Source: JAWVZB01 sp033722375
GTDB lineage: Bacteria > Actinomycetota > Nitriliruptoria > Nitriliruptorales > Nitriliruptoraceae
Length of the DNA stretch: 27,128 nucleotides
Assembly (NCBI GenBank): GCA_033722375.1
Contig: JAWVZB010000035.1
Coordinates: 1-27,128, forward strand
Reading direction: 5' to 3'
The notes beneath the pieces were generated by a model. That model was not told the origin of the DNA, did no database searches, and saw nothing but the letters and a program-made list of their open reading frames with translations. The position numbers and the translations under genes were made by a program. Of this stretch, positions 14,226 through 24,054 are shown in pieces; position 1 is the first letter of the stretch; every line of letters begins with the position of its first letter.

Positions 14226-14812
14226 CCGCGGTCCATCACCCGGTCGGGACAGTCGACGATCGTGGGGCTGCGCACGGCAAGCTGGCGGTCGAGCACGACC
14301 TCGGTGCTGCCCGCGCGGCCGAGCGTCTGGAAGTGGATCGTCGCCGAGGGGTAGAGCTGCATGGCGCGCTCGGTGTAGTACTTGCAGTGGTCGAAGCGGC
14401 CCCGTACCACGAGCTCGCCGACCTCGCCCGCCCCGAGGCGCACCGGCTCCCCGCCATCCACGACCTCGAACATCGGCAGGTTCTCGTCCGTCAGCTCGAC
14501 CCCGGTGATCGTGACCGGCAGTGGGCCGTCGTTCCTCACCGGCACGGCGATCGTCGCGTCGGCCTGGTGCTCGTACTTGAGGAGCTCCATGCCGCCCTCG
14601 AACTGCGCCAGGGTCGCCCACTGCGCATCGCGCACCTCGAGGTCCCCGGACGGGGTGAAGGCCGCCGCCTGCGGGGCGAGCAGCCAGGCCACCACGAGCA
14701 CCGCGATCGCCGCACCACCGACGAGGAGCGGCCAGCGTCGCCCGCGGCGGGGCGCACGGTCCTCGGTCACCGCCGCGCTGCGGTCAGTCGGCTCGATCGT
14801 GGGCGCGCTCAC
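14204..14812 (-). CDS. Membrane-anchored extracytoplasmic protein of unknown function
   Basis: This is a 202-aa protein. An Arg-rich cytoplasmic start (APRRGRRW, 20-27) is followed by one membrane helix (about 28-50) and an outer domain of about 150 residues that looks beta-rich (ATIAVPVRNDGPLPVTITGVEL), like an Ig-type fold. Two Cys residues (in FDHCKYY and in IVDCPDR) could form a disulfide. The GTG start overlaps the stop of the LPXTG beta-helix gene as GTGA, so the two are translationally coupled and probably work together at the cell surface. I recognise no named family. Confidence 0.8.
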   Translation of the reverse strand: MSAPTIEPTDRSAAVTEDRAPRRGRRWPLLVGGAAIAVLVVAWLLAPQAAAFTPSGDLEVRDAQWATLAQFEGGMELLKYEHQADATIAVPVRNDGPLPVTITGVELTDENLPMFEVVDGGEPVRLGAGEVGELVVRGRFDHCKYYTERAMQLYPSATIHFQTLGRAGSTEVVLDRQLAVRSPTIVDCPDRVMDRGYNRRNP

Positions 14813-16659
14813 GTCTGCGGCACCGCCACCGCGCGCATCCGGCGGACGCCGATGGCGGTCCCCATCAGGAGCGCCCCGACCAGCCCGACGATCGCGACAG
14901 GTCCGCCGGTAGCAGGCAGTCCGCCGCCGCCGGCCGCATCGTCGTCATCGTCGTCGGCGGGGGCTCCCTGGCTGTCGTCGCCGTCGGAGGAGGCGGTCTG
15001 GCGTCCCTCCGGCTCGGACGGCGAGTCCATCCAGTCGCACCCCTCGGGGTCGGGGTTGTCCTCGCGGTCGTACTCCGCGCAGGGCGCCAGGGAGGCAGTG
15101 CGGGGTGTGGTGCCGGCCAGCACCACGGAGCCACCGCTGTCGCAGTCCGGCAGCCCGCTGTCGGTCGGGTAGCCGTGCGGGCCGTTGGTCGTGACCGTGC
15201 CGTCATCGGCGGCCGCGTTCGTGTTGCCCTGCCAGCAGTTGCCCTCGCCTTGGTCGTCCCACCAGAAGTCGATGCCGTTCGGCTGGATCAGGCCGTCTGG
15301 CGACTCCCCCAGGTGGTTGTTCGTGAAGTGGTTGAAGTGCGAGGTGTCGTACTGGTCGAGCCCGAAGTCGTCGCGCAGCGCCGCCGGGATGTGGAACAGC
15401 ATCGCGCCCTGGCGCCAGTTGTCCCAGATCTGGTTGCGGTTGACGAAGTCGTGGTTTCCGCCGGCGATCATGATCCCGGTCCCGACGGGCACCGGGAAGG
15501 CGGGACAGACGACCCCGTCCTCGTAGCCGACCTCGGCCGGCGTCTCCGCCTCGGCGCAGGCGCCGCCTTCCTGGACGTTCACGTAGTAGTTCTCGTTGTT
15601 GGCCCAGATCAGGTTGTCCTCGAGCCAGGCGTGGTCCTGCGGCATGCCCGGGTGGTTCGGCACGAAGCTGTCGGTGACGTAGCCGGCCTGGTTGTGGTGC
15701 ACCTTGTTGTCGTGGAAGTACACCGAGTTGCCGGCCGTGCCGGAGAACCCGAGAGCGTTGTGGTGGGTGTCACAGTTGAAGATCTCGACGGCGGGGCGCA
15801 TGTCGCCGGTGAGCGGGCCGGTCTCGTCGCTGTCGGCGTTCACGTCGGCGGGTGAGCCCGGGTAGATGCCGGAGTCACCGTTGTGGTGGGTCTCGCAGTT
15901 CTTGATGATCCCGTGATCGGAGGTGAAGGTCAGGATCGCGTACAGATCGTTGTAGCGACCGAGCACCCCGTCGAGAACGTAGCCGTCGGTCTCGTGGACG
16001 TAGATGCCGTTCTCGCGGATCAGCTCCACCCCCACGTTCTTGAGGTAGAAGCCGTCGGCCCGGTCGGCGCGGATGCCGTTGTGCTTGACCCATTGGCCGT
16101 CGCCGTCGAAGCCCCCACGGATCATGACGTCCTCGGGGGTCTGCCCGGTGCCTTCGATCTGGAGGTTGCAGAGCTGGTTGTCACAGACGATGTCGTCATC
16201 GTCAGGGTCGTCACCGGCGACGGTGACGAGGTTCAGCAGCGTGGGGCAGTCCACCTGCGCCTCGTAGGGCACGGGCTCCTCGTAGTCGGAGCCGCACGCC
16301 GGCTCTGGACGCGACGGGTCCTCGCGGTAGAGGCCCGGCAGCACGTAGATGTTGGTGCCCTGCTGCTCGACCGCGTCCACTGCGTCCTGGATGTGCTCGA
16401 ACTTGCACTCGTCCCAGAGGTGCTCGTTGAGCGTCTTGAGCTCGCCGTCGGGCATCGCCTCGATCGCGGCCTCGCTCTCGTCCTTGCACACGACGAGGTG
16501 GGGTATCTCCTCGTCGAACGGCCGGTAGACGGGGATGTCGAGTCCCTGGTCCGGGAACTGCGACTCGCGCTCCTCGTGGGCTGTCACCCCAGAGGCAGAC
16601 ACGACAACGGTCGTGAGCACGAGGGACGCGAGCGCGAGCAGACGGAGCATGCGGGACAT
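14809..16659 (-). CDS. LPXTG-anchored right-handed beta-helix surface protein
   Basis: This is a 616-aa secreted protein. Residues 1-27 are a signal peptide (MSRMLRLLALASLVLTTVVV, cleavage near VTA-HEE). Residues about 60-480 contain parallel beta-helix turns rich in N-G-I/N-x-V/H-N patterns (NGIRADRADGFYLKNVGVEL, NGIYVHETDGYVLDGVL, HHNGDSGIYPGS, NSVYFHDNKVHHNQAGY). This fold is typical of carbohydrate-binding or polysaccharide-cleaving proteins. An acidic Asp-rich linker leads to the sorting signal LPATG (581-585), a membrane helix and RRMR. A sortase elsewhere in the genome would be needed. GGAGG lies 8 nt before the ATG at 16659. Many Cys residues suggest disulfides. The enzymatic role, if any, is unknown. 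Confidence 0.9.
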   Translation of the reverse strand: MSRMLRLLALASLVLTTVVVSASGVTAHEERESQFPDQGLDIPVYRPFDEEIPHLVVCKDESEAAIEAMPDGELKTLNEHLWDECKFEHIQDAVDAVEQQGTNIYVLPGLYREDPSRPEPACGSDYEEPVPYEAQVDCPTLLNLVTVAGDDPDDDDIVCDNQLCNLQIEGTGQTPEDVMIRGGFDGDGQWVKHNGIRADRADGFYLKNVGVELIRENGIYVHETDGYVLDGVLGRYNDLYAILTFTSDHGIIKNCETHHNGDSGIYPGSPADVNADSDETGPLTGDMRPAVEIFNCDTHHNALGFSGTAGNSVYFHDNKVHHNQAGYVTDSFVPNHPGMPQDHAWLEDNLIWANNENYYVNVQEGGACAEAETPAEVGYEDGVVCPAFPVPVGTGIMIAGGNHDFVNRNQIWDNWRQGAMLFHIPAALRDDFGLDQYDTSHFNHFTNNHLGESPDGLIQPNGIDFWWDDQGEGNCWQGNTNAAADDGTVTTNGPHGYPTDSGLPDCDSGGSVVLAGTTPRTASLAPCAEYDREDNPDPEGCDWMDSPSEPEGRQTASSDGDDSQGAPADDDDDDAAGGGGLPATGGPVAIVGLVGALLMGTAIGVRRMRAVAVPQT

Positions 16660-16810
16660 GTGAGGGACCTCCGGGCAGGGGAGCGAAGCGGCGTGAGCCG
16701 CTCCCTTCACGCTTCGACGTCGGCGGGACGTTCTCCTGCTTGAGGGTTGTGTCCGAACGGCGGGGCGCTGCCGTCGACCAGCGGGCGACAGGGGTCGTGT
16801 GCCGGTCACC

Positions 16811-16816
16811 TAGTCT
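16811..16816 (+). promoter_or_regulatory. Probable -10 box for the carboxylase beta gene
   Basis: TAGTCT lies 22 nt before the GTG at 16838, followed by the GAGGAGG ribosome site (16826-16832). The 16660-16810 stretch also holds the leader of the opposite LPXTG gene and a small AGCGGC-GTGA-GCCGCT hairpin (16687-16702). Confidence 0.4.
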
Positions 16817-16837
16817 CGCGCCAACGAGGAGGCGTCC

Positions 16838-18457
<1,620 letters not shown>

Positions 18458-18504
18458 CCCTCCACCGGTCCGAGGGCGGCCGGCGGGGCGGGTCGGTGAC
18501 TACG

Positions 18505-18519
18505 GTCGGTCCGACCGAC
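18505..18519. promoter_or_regulatory. 15-bp palindrome before the crotonase gene
   Basis: GTCGGTC-C-GACCGAC is a perfect 7-bp inverted repeat around one base. It is in the 75-nt gap between the carboxylase and crotonase genes, next to a possible -10 (TACGGT, 18501-18506). It may be an operator for a second promoter in the leucine-degradation genes, or a small attenuating hairpin. Confidence 0.4.
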
Positions 18520-18532
18520 ATCTGGAGAGACC

Positions 18533-19327
18533 GTGTCCGAGGACATCCTGCGGCGTGATCGGGACGAGCGGGGCGTGGTGACGCTCACCCTCGATCAGCC
18601 CGAGATCCGCAACGCCTTCGACGACGAGTTCATGGCCGCGATCCGTCGAGCGTTCGACGACCTCGCGAATGACGACGGCCTCCGGGTCGTGGTGCTGACG
18701 GGAGCCGGCACCGCGTTCTCGGCCGGCGCGAACATCAACTGGATGCGCTCGATGAAGAACAACACGCTCGAGGAGAACCGCGAGGACTCGCGCCAGCTCG
18801 ACGATCTGTTCCGCACGATCAACCACTTCCCACGCCCCGTCGTCGCGCGGGTCAACGGGGCCTCGTTCGGCGGGGCGACCGGGCTCATCGCCTGCGCCGA
18901 CATCGCAGTGGCGTCGCGCAACGCGGTCTTCGCCTTCTCGGAGACCAAGCTCGGGATCGCCCCCGCGGTCATCTCGACCTACGTGCAGCCGAAGATCGGC
19001 ATCTCGAACGCACGGCGCTACTTCCTCACCGGCGAGCGGTTCGACGCCGACCGGGCGCTGCAGATCGGGCTGGTCCACGAGGTCTGCGATCACGACGACC
19101 TGGACGAGACCACCGAGCGGGTGGTCAGCGAGCTCCTCACTGCCGGACCCAACGCGCAGCGCGCGGTGAAGCAGCTCGTTCGCGAGGTCGCGGCGGCGGA
19201 CTCCGAAGAGGCCGCCGCGGAGCACACCGTCCCGCTCATCGCCAGGTTGCGCGTCTCGGACGAGGGGCAGGAGGGCATGGCTGCGTTCTTCGACAAGCGC
19301 CGCCCGGAGTGGGCGCCGAGCGACTGA
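18533..19327 (+). CDS. liuC: Enoyl-CoA hydratase family protein, likely methylglutaconyl-CoA hydratase
   Basis: This is a 264-aa crotonase. The oxyanion hole is formed by FSAGANINWM (62-71) and SFGGATGL (111-118). Glu137 in FSETKLGIAPAVIS matches the second catalytic Glu. The position of the first crotonase Glu is Gly117, as I recall for LiuC/AtuE-type hydratases, and the A-x-x-NWM motif is also typical of that group. The likely reaction is hydration of 3-methylglutaconyl-CoA to HMG-CoA, between the methylcrotonyl-CoA carboxylase and HMG-CoA lyase steps, both encoded nearby. Start GTG with TGGAGAG 4 nt upstream. The gene ends 3 bp from the end of the opposite mscS-like gene. Confidence 0.87.
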   Translation: MSEDILRRDRDERGVVTLTLDQPEIRNAFDDEFMAAIRRAFDDLANDDGLRVVVLTGAGTAFSAGANINWMRSMKNNTLEENREDSRQLDDLFRTINHFPRPVVARVNGASFGGATGLIACADIAVASRNAVFAFSETKLGIAPAVISTYVQPKIGISNARRYFLTGERFDADRALQIGLVHEVCDHDDLDETTERVVSELLTAGPNAQRAVKQLVREVAAADSEEAAAEHTVPLIARLRVSDEGQEGMAAFFDKRRPEWAPSD

Positions 19328-19330
19328 CCG

Positions 19331-20254
19331 TCAGCCGCTCTGGCGCCGCTGCATCACCGCTTCGAACGACTCGCGCGTGTCGAGCGTGACGATGTCGAAG
19401 GGGATGTCGATGCCGGCGTCGTCGAACGCGGCCTTGATCGCCTCGACCACGTTGCCCTGGACCCGGCGGATCTCGTGCTGCGTCGAGCCGGTCCAGTAGC
19501 GCAGGTCGAGGTTGATCGACGACGCCCCGAACTCGGTGTAGAACGCCTCGGCGGCGGGTTCGTTGACCACCCCGTCCGCACCCTTCAAGGCCTCGACGGC
19601 GACCTCCCTGGCCCGGGGCAGGTCGGTGTCGTAGTCCACCCCGACGAGGAGGTCGGTACGGACGTAGGGATCGGCGGTCTGGACCTCGATCGCGTTCTCG
19701 TAGACGTCCTTGTTCGGCACGTAGATGAGCCGCCCACCGAAGGTCTTGATCTGCGTCTCGCGGATGGTGATGAACTGCACCGTGCCGGCGACGCCGTCGA
19801 CCTCGATCTGGTCACCGGCCTCGAACGGCTGACGGAAGATCAACAGCACGCCAGCCAGGAGGTTCGACAGGATGTCCTGGAACGCGAAGCCGGCCGCCAC
19901 ACCGACGATCCCGAGACCGGCCAGCATGCCGGCGAAGTCGAGGCTCGGGACCGCTACCGGGAGCGCGATCACGAGCCCGATGGTCATCACCCCGGCGAAG
20001 AGCAACGTCGAGAAGACCTTCCCGAAGCTCTTCGTGCGCGCCTTGGCCAACCGTGGCTCCGCGACGCGCTGGGCGATGCGCCCGATGAACCAGAACAGGA
20101 CGAGGATGGCCAGCGCGATGCCGATACCCGGCAGCGCGGACACGAACCCCTCGAGCATCCCCTCGACCGAGCCCTGGACCTGATCGACGGGATCGACATC
20201 GACGCCGGAACCGCTCGTGCCGGGACTGGGCGACTGGGCCAAGAACATCCGCAT
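19331..20254 (-). CDS. MscS-family mechanosensitive channel
   Basis: This is a 307-aa small-conductance channel. Three membrane helices lie at about 41-60, 81-103 and 107-139. The third is the pore helix (LAGLGIVGVAAGFAFQDILSNLLAGVLL), continuing into the family signature IFRQPFEAGDQIEVDGVAGTV and the beta domain (GGRLIYVPNKDVYENAIEV). It would release solutes on hypo-osmotic shock. The ATG at 20254 has GGAGGGGAG 5 nt upstream; a second ATG two codons on is possible. It interrupts the leucine-degradation gene set on the opposite strand. A palindrome cluster occupies its upstream region. Confidence 0.92.
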   Translation of the reverse strand: MRMFLAQSPSPGTSGSGVDVDPVDQVQGSVEGMLEGFVSALPGIGIALAILVLFWFIGRIAQRVAEPRLAKARTKSFGKVFSTLLFAGVMTIGLVIALPVAVPSLDFAGMLAGLGIVGVAAGFAFQDILSNLLAGVLLIFRQPFEAGDQIEVDGVAGTVQFITIRETQIKTFGGRLIYVPNKDVYENAIEVQTADPYVRTDLLVGVDYDTDLPRAREVAVEALKGADGVVNEPAAEAFYTEFGASSINLDLRYWTGSTQHEIRRVQGNVVEAIKAAFDDAGIDIPFDIVTLDTRESFEAVMQRRQSG

Positions 20255-20278
20255 CGGAACTCCCCTCCGTCGTCGGCA

Positions 20279-20302
20279 TGCCACGACCAGCTGGTCGTGG
20301 CA
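20279..20302. repeat. Perfect 24-bp palindrome
   Basis: The core CCACGACCAGCTGGTCGTGG (20281-20300) extends by two paired bases on each side (TG...CA). Every position matches, with no central spacer. It lies 25-48 bp upstream of the mscS-like start codon, so it may be an operator or form a hairpin in its leader. Confidence 0.75.
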
Positions 20303-20310
20303 GCGGTGAT

Positions 20311-20397
20311 GGTTCGGAGCCACCGAACCTGCGGATGCCTCCGAGGCTAGTCAGGCTCGGAGGCGTCTCCGCCGGGAGACACTCGTCCGCTCGGACG
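20311..20397. repeat. Cluster of four further inverted repeats
   Basis: In order: GGTTCGG-AGCCA-CCGAACC (20311-20329); GCCTCCGAG-N10-CTCGGAGGC (20337-20364); GTCTCC-GCCG-GGAGAC (20365-20380); CGTCCG-CT-CGGACG (20384-20397). Together with the 24-bp palindrome, most of the 20255-20433 spacer is self-complementary. The 9-bp hairpin could end the lipoprotein transcript read leftward, but none of them has a T-tract. Confidence 0.6.
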
Positions 20398-20433
20398 TCT
20401 CGCCCGCGGTCGCGAACGTCGGCGAGGAGCGGC

Positions 20434-20982
20434 TCAGGGCTCCAGCCGCAGCGGGATCGCGTTCAGGTCCTGCACCGATCCGTCCTCCGCGGAACGGGTG
20501 AACACCCGCAGGGCCCCGACCTGGAGCTCGCCGACGGTGTAGTCCACGGTGAAGGTGAAGTCACCGACACAACCGGTCCCGCAGGTCGCGGTCCCGAAGC
20601 CGGCAGCGAGCTCGGCACCATCACGGTCCAGGAGCTCCCACTCGTAGGTGGCTTCGAAGGCGTTCGCGCAGCCCGTCACCTCGAATCCGGAGGGCACTGC
20701 CTGTCCCGGGCCCGGCGACTCGACGAAGACGAACGCCAGCGAGTCTCCCTCCCCCGCCTTCACCTCCTCGCAGGTGGACGCCGAGGCACCGTCGTCGCTC
20801 GGTGTGCTCTCGTCGTCGGTGGGGCTCTCCCCGCCCCCATCCGGAGGCGTGGCCGTGACGGTCTCGGTCACGGTGACGGTCTCGGTGACCGTGGCGTCGC
20901 CTGGCTCTTCGTCAGTCCCCTGGGCGCAGGCACCGAGCGTGAGCGCCACCACGGCGGCCACGGCGATCTGTCGAGTGCGCAT
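20434..20982 (-). CDS. Lipoprotein with Gmad2-like immunoglobulin domain
   Basis: This is a 182-aa exported lipoprotein. The signal peptide ends in the lipobox LGAC, with Cys19 as the lipidated residue. A Thr/Glu/Val repeat (TVTETVTVTETVTAT) and an acidic Pro/Ser linker follow. Residues about 83-182 (VESPGPGQAVPSGFEVTGCA ... YEWELLDRDGAELAAGFGTA ... LRVFTRSAEDGSVQDLNAIPL) match by eye the Gmad2 bacterial Ig-like domain, known from sporulation and germination proteins but common in surface lipoproteins. Internal Cys residues may form disulfides. AGGAG lies about 7 nt before the ATG at 20982. The role is unknown; an envelope or binding role is likely. Confidence 0.82.
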   Translation of the reverse strand: MRTRQIAVAAVVALTLGACAQGTDEEPGDATVTETVTVTETVTATPPDGGGESPTDDESTPSDDGASASTCEEVKAGEGDSLAFVFVESPGPGQAVPSGFEVTGCANAFEATYEWELLDRDGAELAAGFGTATCGTGCVGDFTFTVDYTVGELQVGALRVFTRSAEDGSVQDLNAIPLRLEP

Positions 20983-21102
20983 CGGCGGTCTCCTGTGTGC
21001 TGGAACGTGCGCGGTCGTCACTACTCCCGACGCGCAGAGGCCCTTCGGGGTTGCCACACTAGGTGACCCGCTGCTGGCAGTCGGCGACCGTGGACCGGCT
21101 GC

Positions 21103-21108
21103 TAGCGT
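21103..21108 (+). promoter_or_regulatory. Possible -10 box for the biotin carboxylase gene
   Basis: TAGCGT lies 26 nt upstream of the GTG at 21135 in the 152-bp divergent spacer. No convincing -35 or operator was found. Confidence 0.3.
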
Positions 21109-21134
21109 CCCGTTGTCGACGAAGGTTCCGATGG

Positions 21135-23141
21135 GTGTTCCGCCGCGTTCTGATCGCCAACCGAGGTGAGATCGCCCGTCGGGTGATGGCGACGTGCCGG
21201 CGCCTCGGGATCGAGACGGTGGCGATCTACTCCGACGCCGACGCCGCCGCCCCGCACGTCCGGGAAGCCGACCAGGCCGTGCACCTCGGTCCCTCCCCCG
21301 CCAGCGAGAGCTACCTGGACATCGACCGGGTCGTCGCGGCGGCACGCCGGACCGAGGTCGACGCCATCCATCCCGGCTACGGGTTCCTGTCCGAGAACCC
21401 CGCCTTCGCGCAGGCTGTCGCCGAGACCGACATCACGTTCGTCGGCCCCCGTGCCAAGACGATCCGCCTGATGGCGGACAAGGCGGCGGCGAAGCGGCAT
21501 CTCGCCGAAGCCGGCGTGCCGGTGATCCCGGGCAGCGACGAGGGACTCGACGACCGCGAGCTCGCCGAGGCTGCCGAGGAGCTCGGCTACCCGGTGCTGG
21601 TCAAGGCGGTGGCCGGAGGCGGCGGCAAGGGCATGCGTGCCGTGCACGACCCCGGCGAGCTCGACGACGCGGTCTCTGCCGCCAAGCGCGAAGCGGCGGC
21701 GTCGTTCGGGGACGACCGCGTGATCCTCGAGAAGCTGGTTCCCGCGCCCCGCCACGTGGAGGTTCAGGTGTTCGGCGACCACGACGGCAACGTGGTCCAC
21801 CTGTTCGAACGCGAGTGCTCGATCCAGCGCCGTCACCAGAAGGTGGTGGAGGAGGCTCCCGCCCCGATCCCCGACGAGCTCCGGTCCGCCATCGCCGAGG
21901 CGGGCGTGCGGGCGGCGGAGGCCGTCGACTACCTCGGCGCGGGCACGGTGGAGCTCCTGCTCTCCGACGAGACGCACGACTTCTACTTCCTCGAGATGAA
22001 CACGAGGCTCCAGGTCGAACATCCCGTCACCGAGCTGATCACGGGCGTCGATCTCGTCGAGTGGCAGCTCCGCGTGGCCGCCGGCGAACCGCTGCCGCGG
22101 AAGCAGGACGATCTCGCCGCCGAGGGCCACGCCATCGAGGTGCGCCTCTACGCGGAGGACGCCACCAACGACTACCTCCCGCAGACCGGACCGGTCCATC
22201 GCTTCCTCCGCCCCGAGGCACCGGGGGTCCGCATCGACACCGGCATCGAGGACGGAACCGAGGTGACACGGTTCTACGACCCGATGCTCGCCAAGATCGT
22301 GGCGGCGGGCGAGGACCGCGACGCGGCCATCGACCGCCTGCTGTGGACGCTGGCGCGCAGTGCCGTGCTCGGGGTCACCACCAACCTCGATCTGCTGGCC
22401 GACGTCATCGGCCACGAGGCGTTCCGTGCCGCCGAGCTCACCACGTCGTTCCTCGACGAGAACCTGCCCAACTGGTCCCCGGAGCCGGCACCGCTCGAGC
22501 TTCTGCTCGCGGCCGCCGTGGCGATCCAGCACGAGCACGAGCAACCGGCCGCGGCCCGCTCCGGCGACCGGGACCTCACGAGCCCGTGGCGCGCGCTCGG
22601 CCCCTGGCGGTCCGGCGGCGTCGGCGGCTGGTCGGTCACGTTCGAGGAGGGCGGACGCCGGCACGACCTCGAGGTGACGGGGCGGGGCGGCCGCTACCGG
22701 GTCCGCCACGGCGACGAGCAGATCCAGGCCAAGGTCACCGCGGTCGAAGATGGCGGCCTCCACCTCGAGATCGACGACCACGAGGTCCCGGCGACGGTCG
22801 TGGTCGACGGCACGACGGTGTGGGCGCATGTTCGGGGCGCGACCCGCCGACTCGTGCTGGTCCCGCCGACACGACACGCGGACCCGGGGCTCGCGGGGGG
22901 CGGGGCCACGTTCACCTCGCCGATGCCGGGCGCGGTCATCGAGGTGCCCGTCGCGGAAGGCGACGAGGTTCCCGCGGGCGCCACGCTGGTCGTCGTCGAG
23001 GCGATGAAGATGGAGCACCCGATCAAGGCGCCGGTCGCCGGCACGGTCGCGAAGCTGTTCGTCCGCGAAGGCGAGCCCGTGGACGCGGAGACGGCCCTGG
23101 TCGAGTTCGAGCCCGACGACGCCGCGGAGATCGAGGCGTGA
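21135..23141 (+). CDS. mccA: Acyl-CoA carboxylase alpha subunit (biotin carboxylase plus biotin carrier)
   Basis: This is a 668-aa protein, the normal size for a methylcrotonyl-CoA carboxylase alpha chain. N-terminal biotin carboxylase domain starts VFRRVLIANRGEIARRV; the ATP-grasp contains GGGGKGM (161-167) and EMNTRLQVEHPVTE (287-300). The carboxylase C-terminal domain continues to about 450. A middle region (about 455-590) links to the carrier domain, where Lys625 in EAMKMEHP is the biotin attachment site. It carboxylates biotin with ATP and bicarbonate and should pair with the beta subunit encoded at 16838. The GTG at 21135 is chosen because the conserved domain starts there; GAAGG is 9 nt upstream. 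The stop overlaps the next start as GTGA. Confidence 0.93.
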   Translation: MFRRVLIANRGEIARRVMATCRRLGIETVAIYSDADAAAPHVREADQAVHLGPSPASESYLDIDRVVAAARRTEVDAIHPGYGFLSENPAFAQAVAETDITFVGPRAKTIRLMADKAAAKRHLAEAGVPVIPGSDEGLDDRELAEAAEELGYPVLVKAVAGGGGKGMRAVHDPGELDDAVSAAKREAAASFGDDRVILEKLVPAPRHVEVQVFGDHDGNVVHLFERECSIQRRHQKVVEEAPAPIPDELRSAIAEAGVRAAEAVDYLGAGTVELLLSDETHDFYFLEMNTRLQVEHPVTELITGVDLVEWQLRVAAGEPLPRKQDDLAAEGHAIEVRLYAEDATNDYLPQTGPVHRFLRPEAPGVRIDTGIEDGTEVTRFYDPMLAKIVAAGEDRDAAIDRLLWTLARSAVLGVTTNLDLLADVIGHEAFRAAELTTSFLDENLPNWSPEPAPLELLLAAAVAIQHEHEQPAAARSGDRDLTSPWRALGPWRSGGVGGWSVTFEEGGRRHDLEVTGRGGRYRVRHGDEQIQAKVTAVEDGGLHLEIDDHEVPATVVVDGTTVWAHVRGATRRLVLVPPTRHADPGLAGGGATFTSPMPGAVIEVPVAEGDEVPAGATLVVVEAMKMEHPIKAPVAGTVAKLFVREGEPVDAETALVEFEPDDAAEIEA

Positions 23142-24043
23142 GTCTGCCCGACCGGGTCACGATCGTCGAGGTGGGGCCGCGCGACGGCCTACAGAACGAG
23201 GACGACGTGGTCCCGACCGAGGTCAAGGTGGCCTTCATCGAACGCCTGTCGGACACCGGGCTCGAGGTGGTCGAGGCGACCTCGTTCGTGCATCCCAAGT
23301 GGGTGCCACAGCTCGCTGACGCTGCCGACGTGATGGACACGCTCGACCGCCGCGACGGGGTGCGCTACCCCGTGCTGGTACCCAACGAGACCGGCCTCGA
23401 CCGTGCCCTCGAGCACGGGGTCGACGAGGTGGCCGTGTTCGGTGCCGCGAGCGAGGCGTTCAGCAGGAAGAACATCAACCGCACCATCGACGAGTCGATC
23501 GAGATGTTCCGCCCCGTCGTCACCAGGTCCGAGGAGGAGGGGCTGCGGGTCCGCGGCTACGTGTCGACCGTGCTGGGCTGCCCCTACCAGGGCGACGTGC
23601 CGCTCGACGACGTGGTGCGGGTCACGGCGGCGATGTTCGAGCTCGGCGTGGACGAGGTCAGCCTCGGCGACACGATCGGGGTCGGTACCCCCGGCGAGGT
23701 ACGGGAGCTCGTGGAGCGCCTGCGCGAGGACGTCGATCTCGATCGGCTGGCGGTGCACATGCACGACACGTACGGGCAGGGACTGGCCAACACGCTGGCG
23801 GCGTTCGAGGCGGGCATACGTGTGGCCGACACCTCCGCCGGCGGCCTCGGCGGATGCCCGTACGCCCCTGGGGCCAAGGGCAACCTCGCCACCGAGGACC
23901 TCGTCTACGCGCTCGACGGCAGTGGGGTGGAGACAGGGGTCGATCTCGACGCGCTGGTCGACGTGAGCGCCTGGATGTCCCAGCAGCTCGGGCGATCCCC
24001 GGCGTCACGCGCGGCCGAGGCGATCCTCAGCAAACGCGACTAG
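23138..24043 (+). CDS. mvaB: Hydroxymethylglutaryl-CoA lyase
   Basis: This is a 301-aa TIM-barrel lyase that cleaves HMG-CoA to acetoacetate and acetyl-CoA, the last step of leucine breakdown. The catalytic motif EVGPRDGLQNE (11-21, Arg15 and Asp16) is present, as are the metal ligands in HMHDTYGQ (207-214). The family signature GGLGGCPYAPGAKGN (235-249) includes the active-site Cys240. All key residues seem intact. The GTG start overlaps the stop of the alpha-subunit gene by 4 bp, so the two are translationally coupled. The gene converges on the hydrolase gene with an 11-bp gap. Confidence 0.94.
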   Translation: MSLPDRVTIVEVGPRDGLQNEDDVVPTEVKVAFIERLSDTGLEVVEATSFVHPKWVPQLADAADVMDTLDRRDGVRYPVLVPNETGLDRALEHGVDEVAVFGAASEAFSRKNINRTIDESIEMFRPVVTRSEEEGLRVRGYVSTVLGCPYQGDVPLDDVVRVTAAMFELGVDEVSLGDTIGVGTPGEVRELVERLREDVDLDRLAVHMHDTYGQGLANTLAAFEAGIRVADTSAGGLGGCPYAPGAKGNLATEDLVYALDGSGVETGVDLDALVDVSAWMSQQLGRSPASRAAEAILSKRD

Positions 24044-24054
24044 AGAGGACGGGC

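Noticed and set aside
20337..20364. Intrinsic terminator for the lipoprotein gene
   Set aside because: The 9-bp stem is good, but no T-tract follows on the leftward strand, so I list it only as an inverted repeat.
21102..23018. 638-codon minus-strand open frame
   Set aside because: It is the antisense of the biotin carboxylase gene; its product is low-complexity with no motif.
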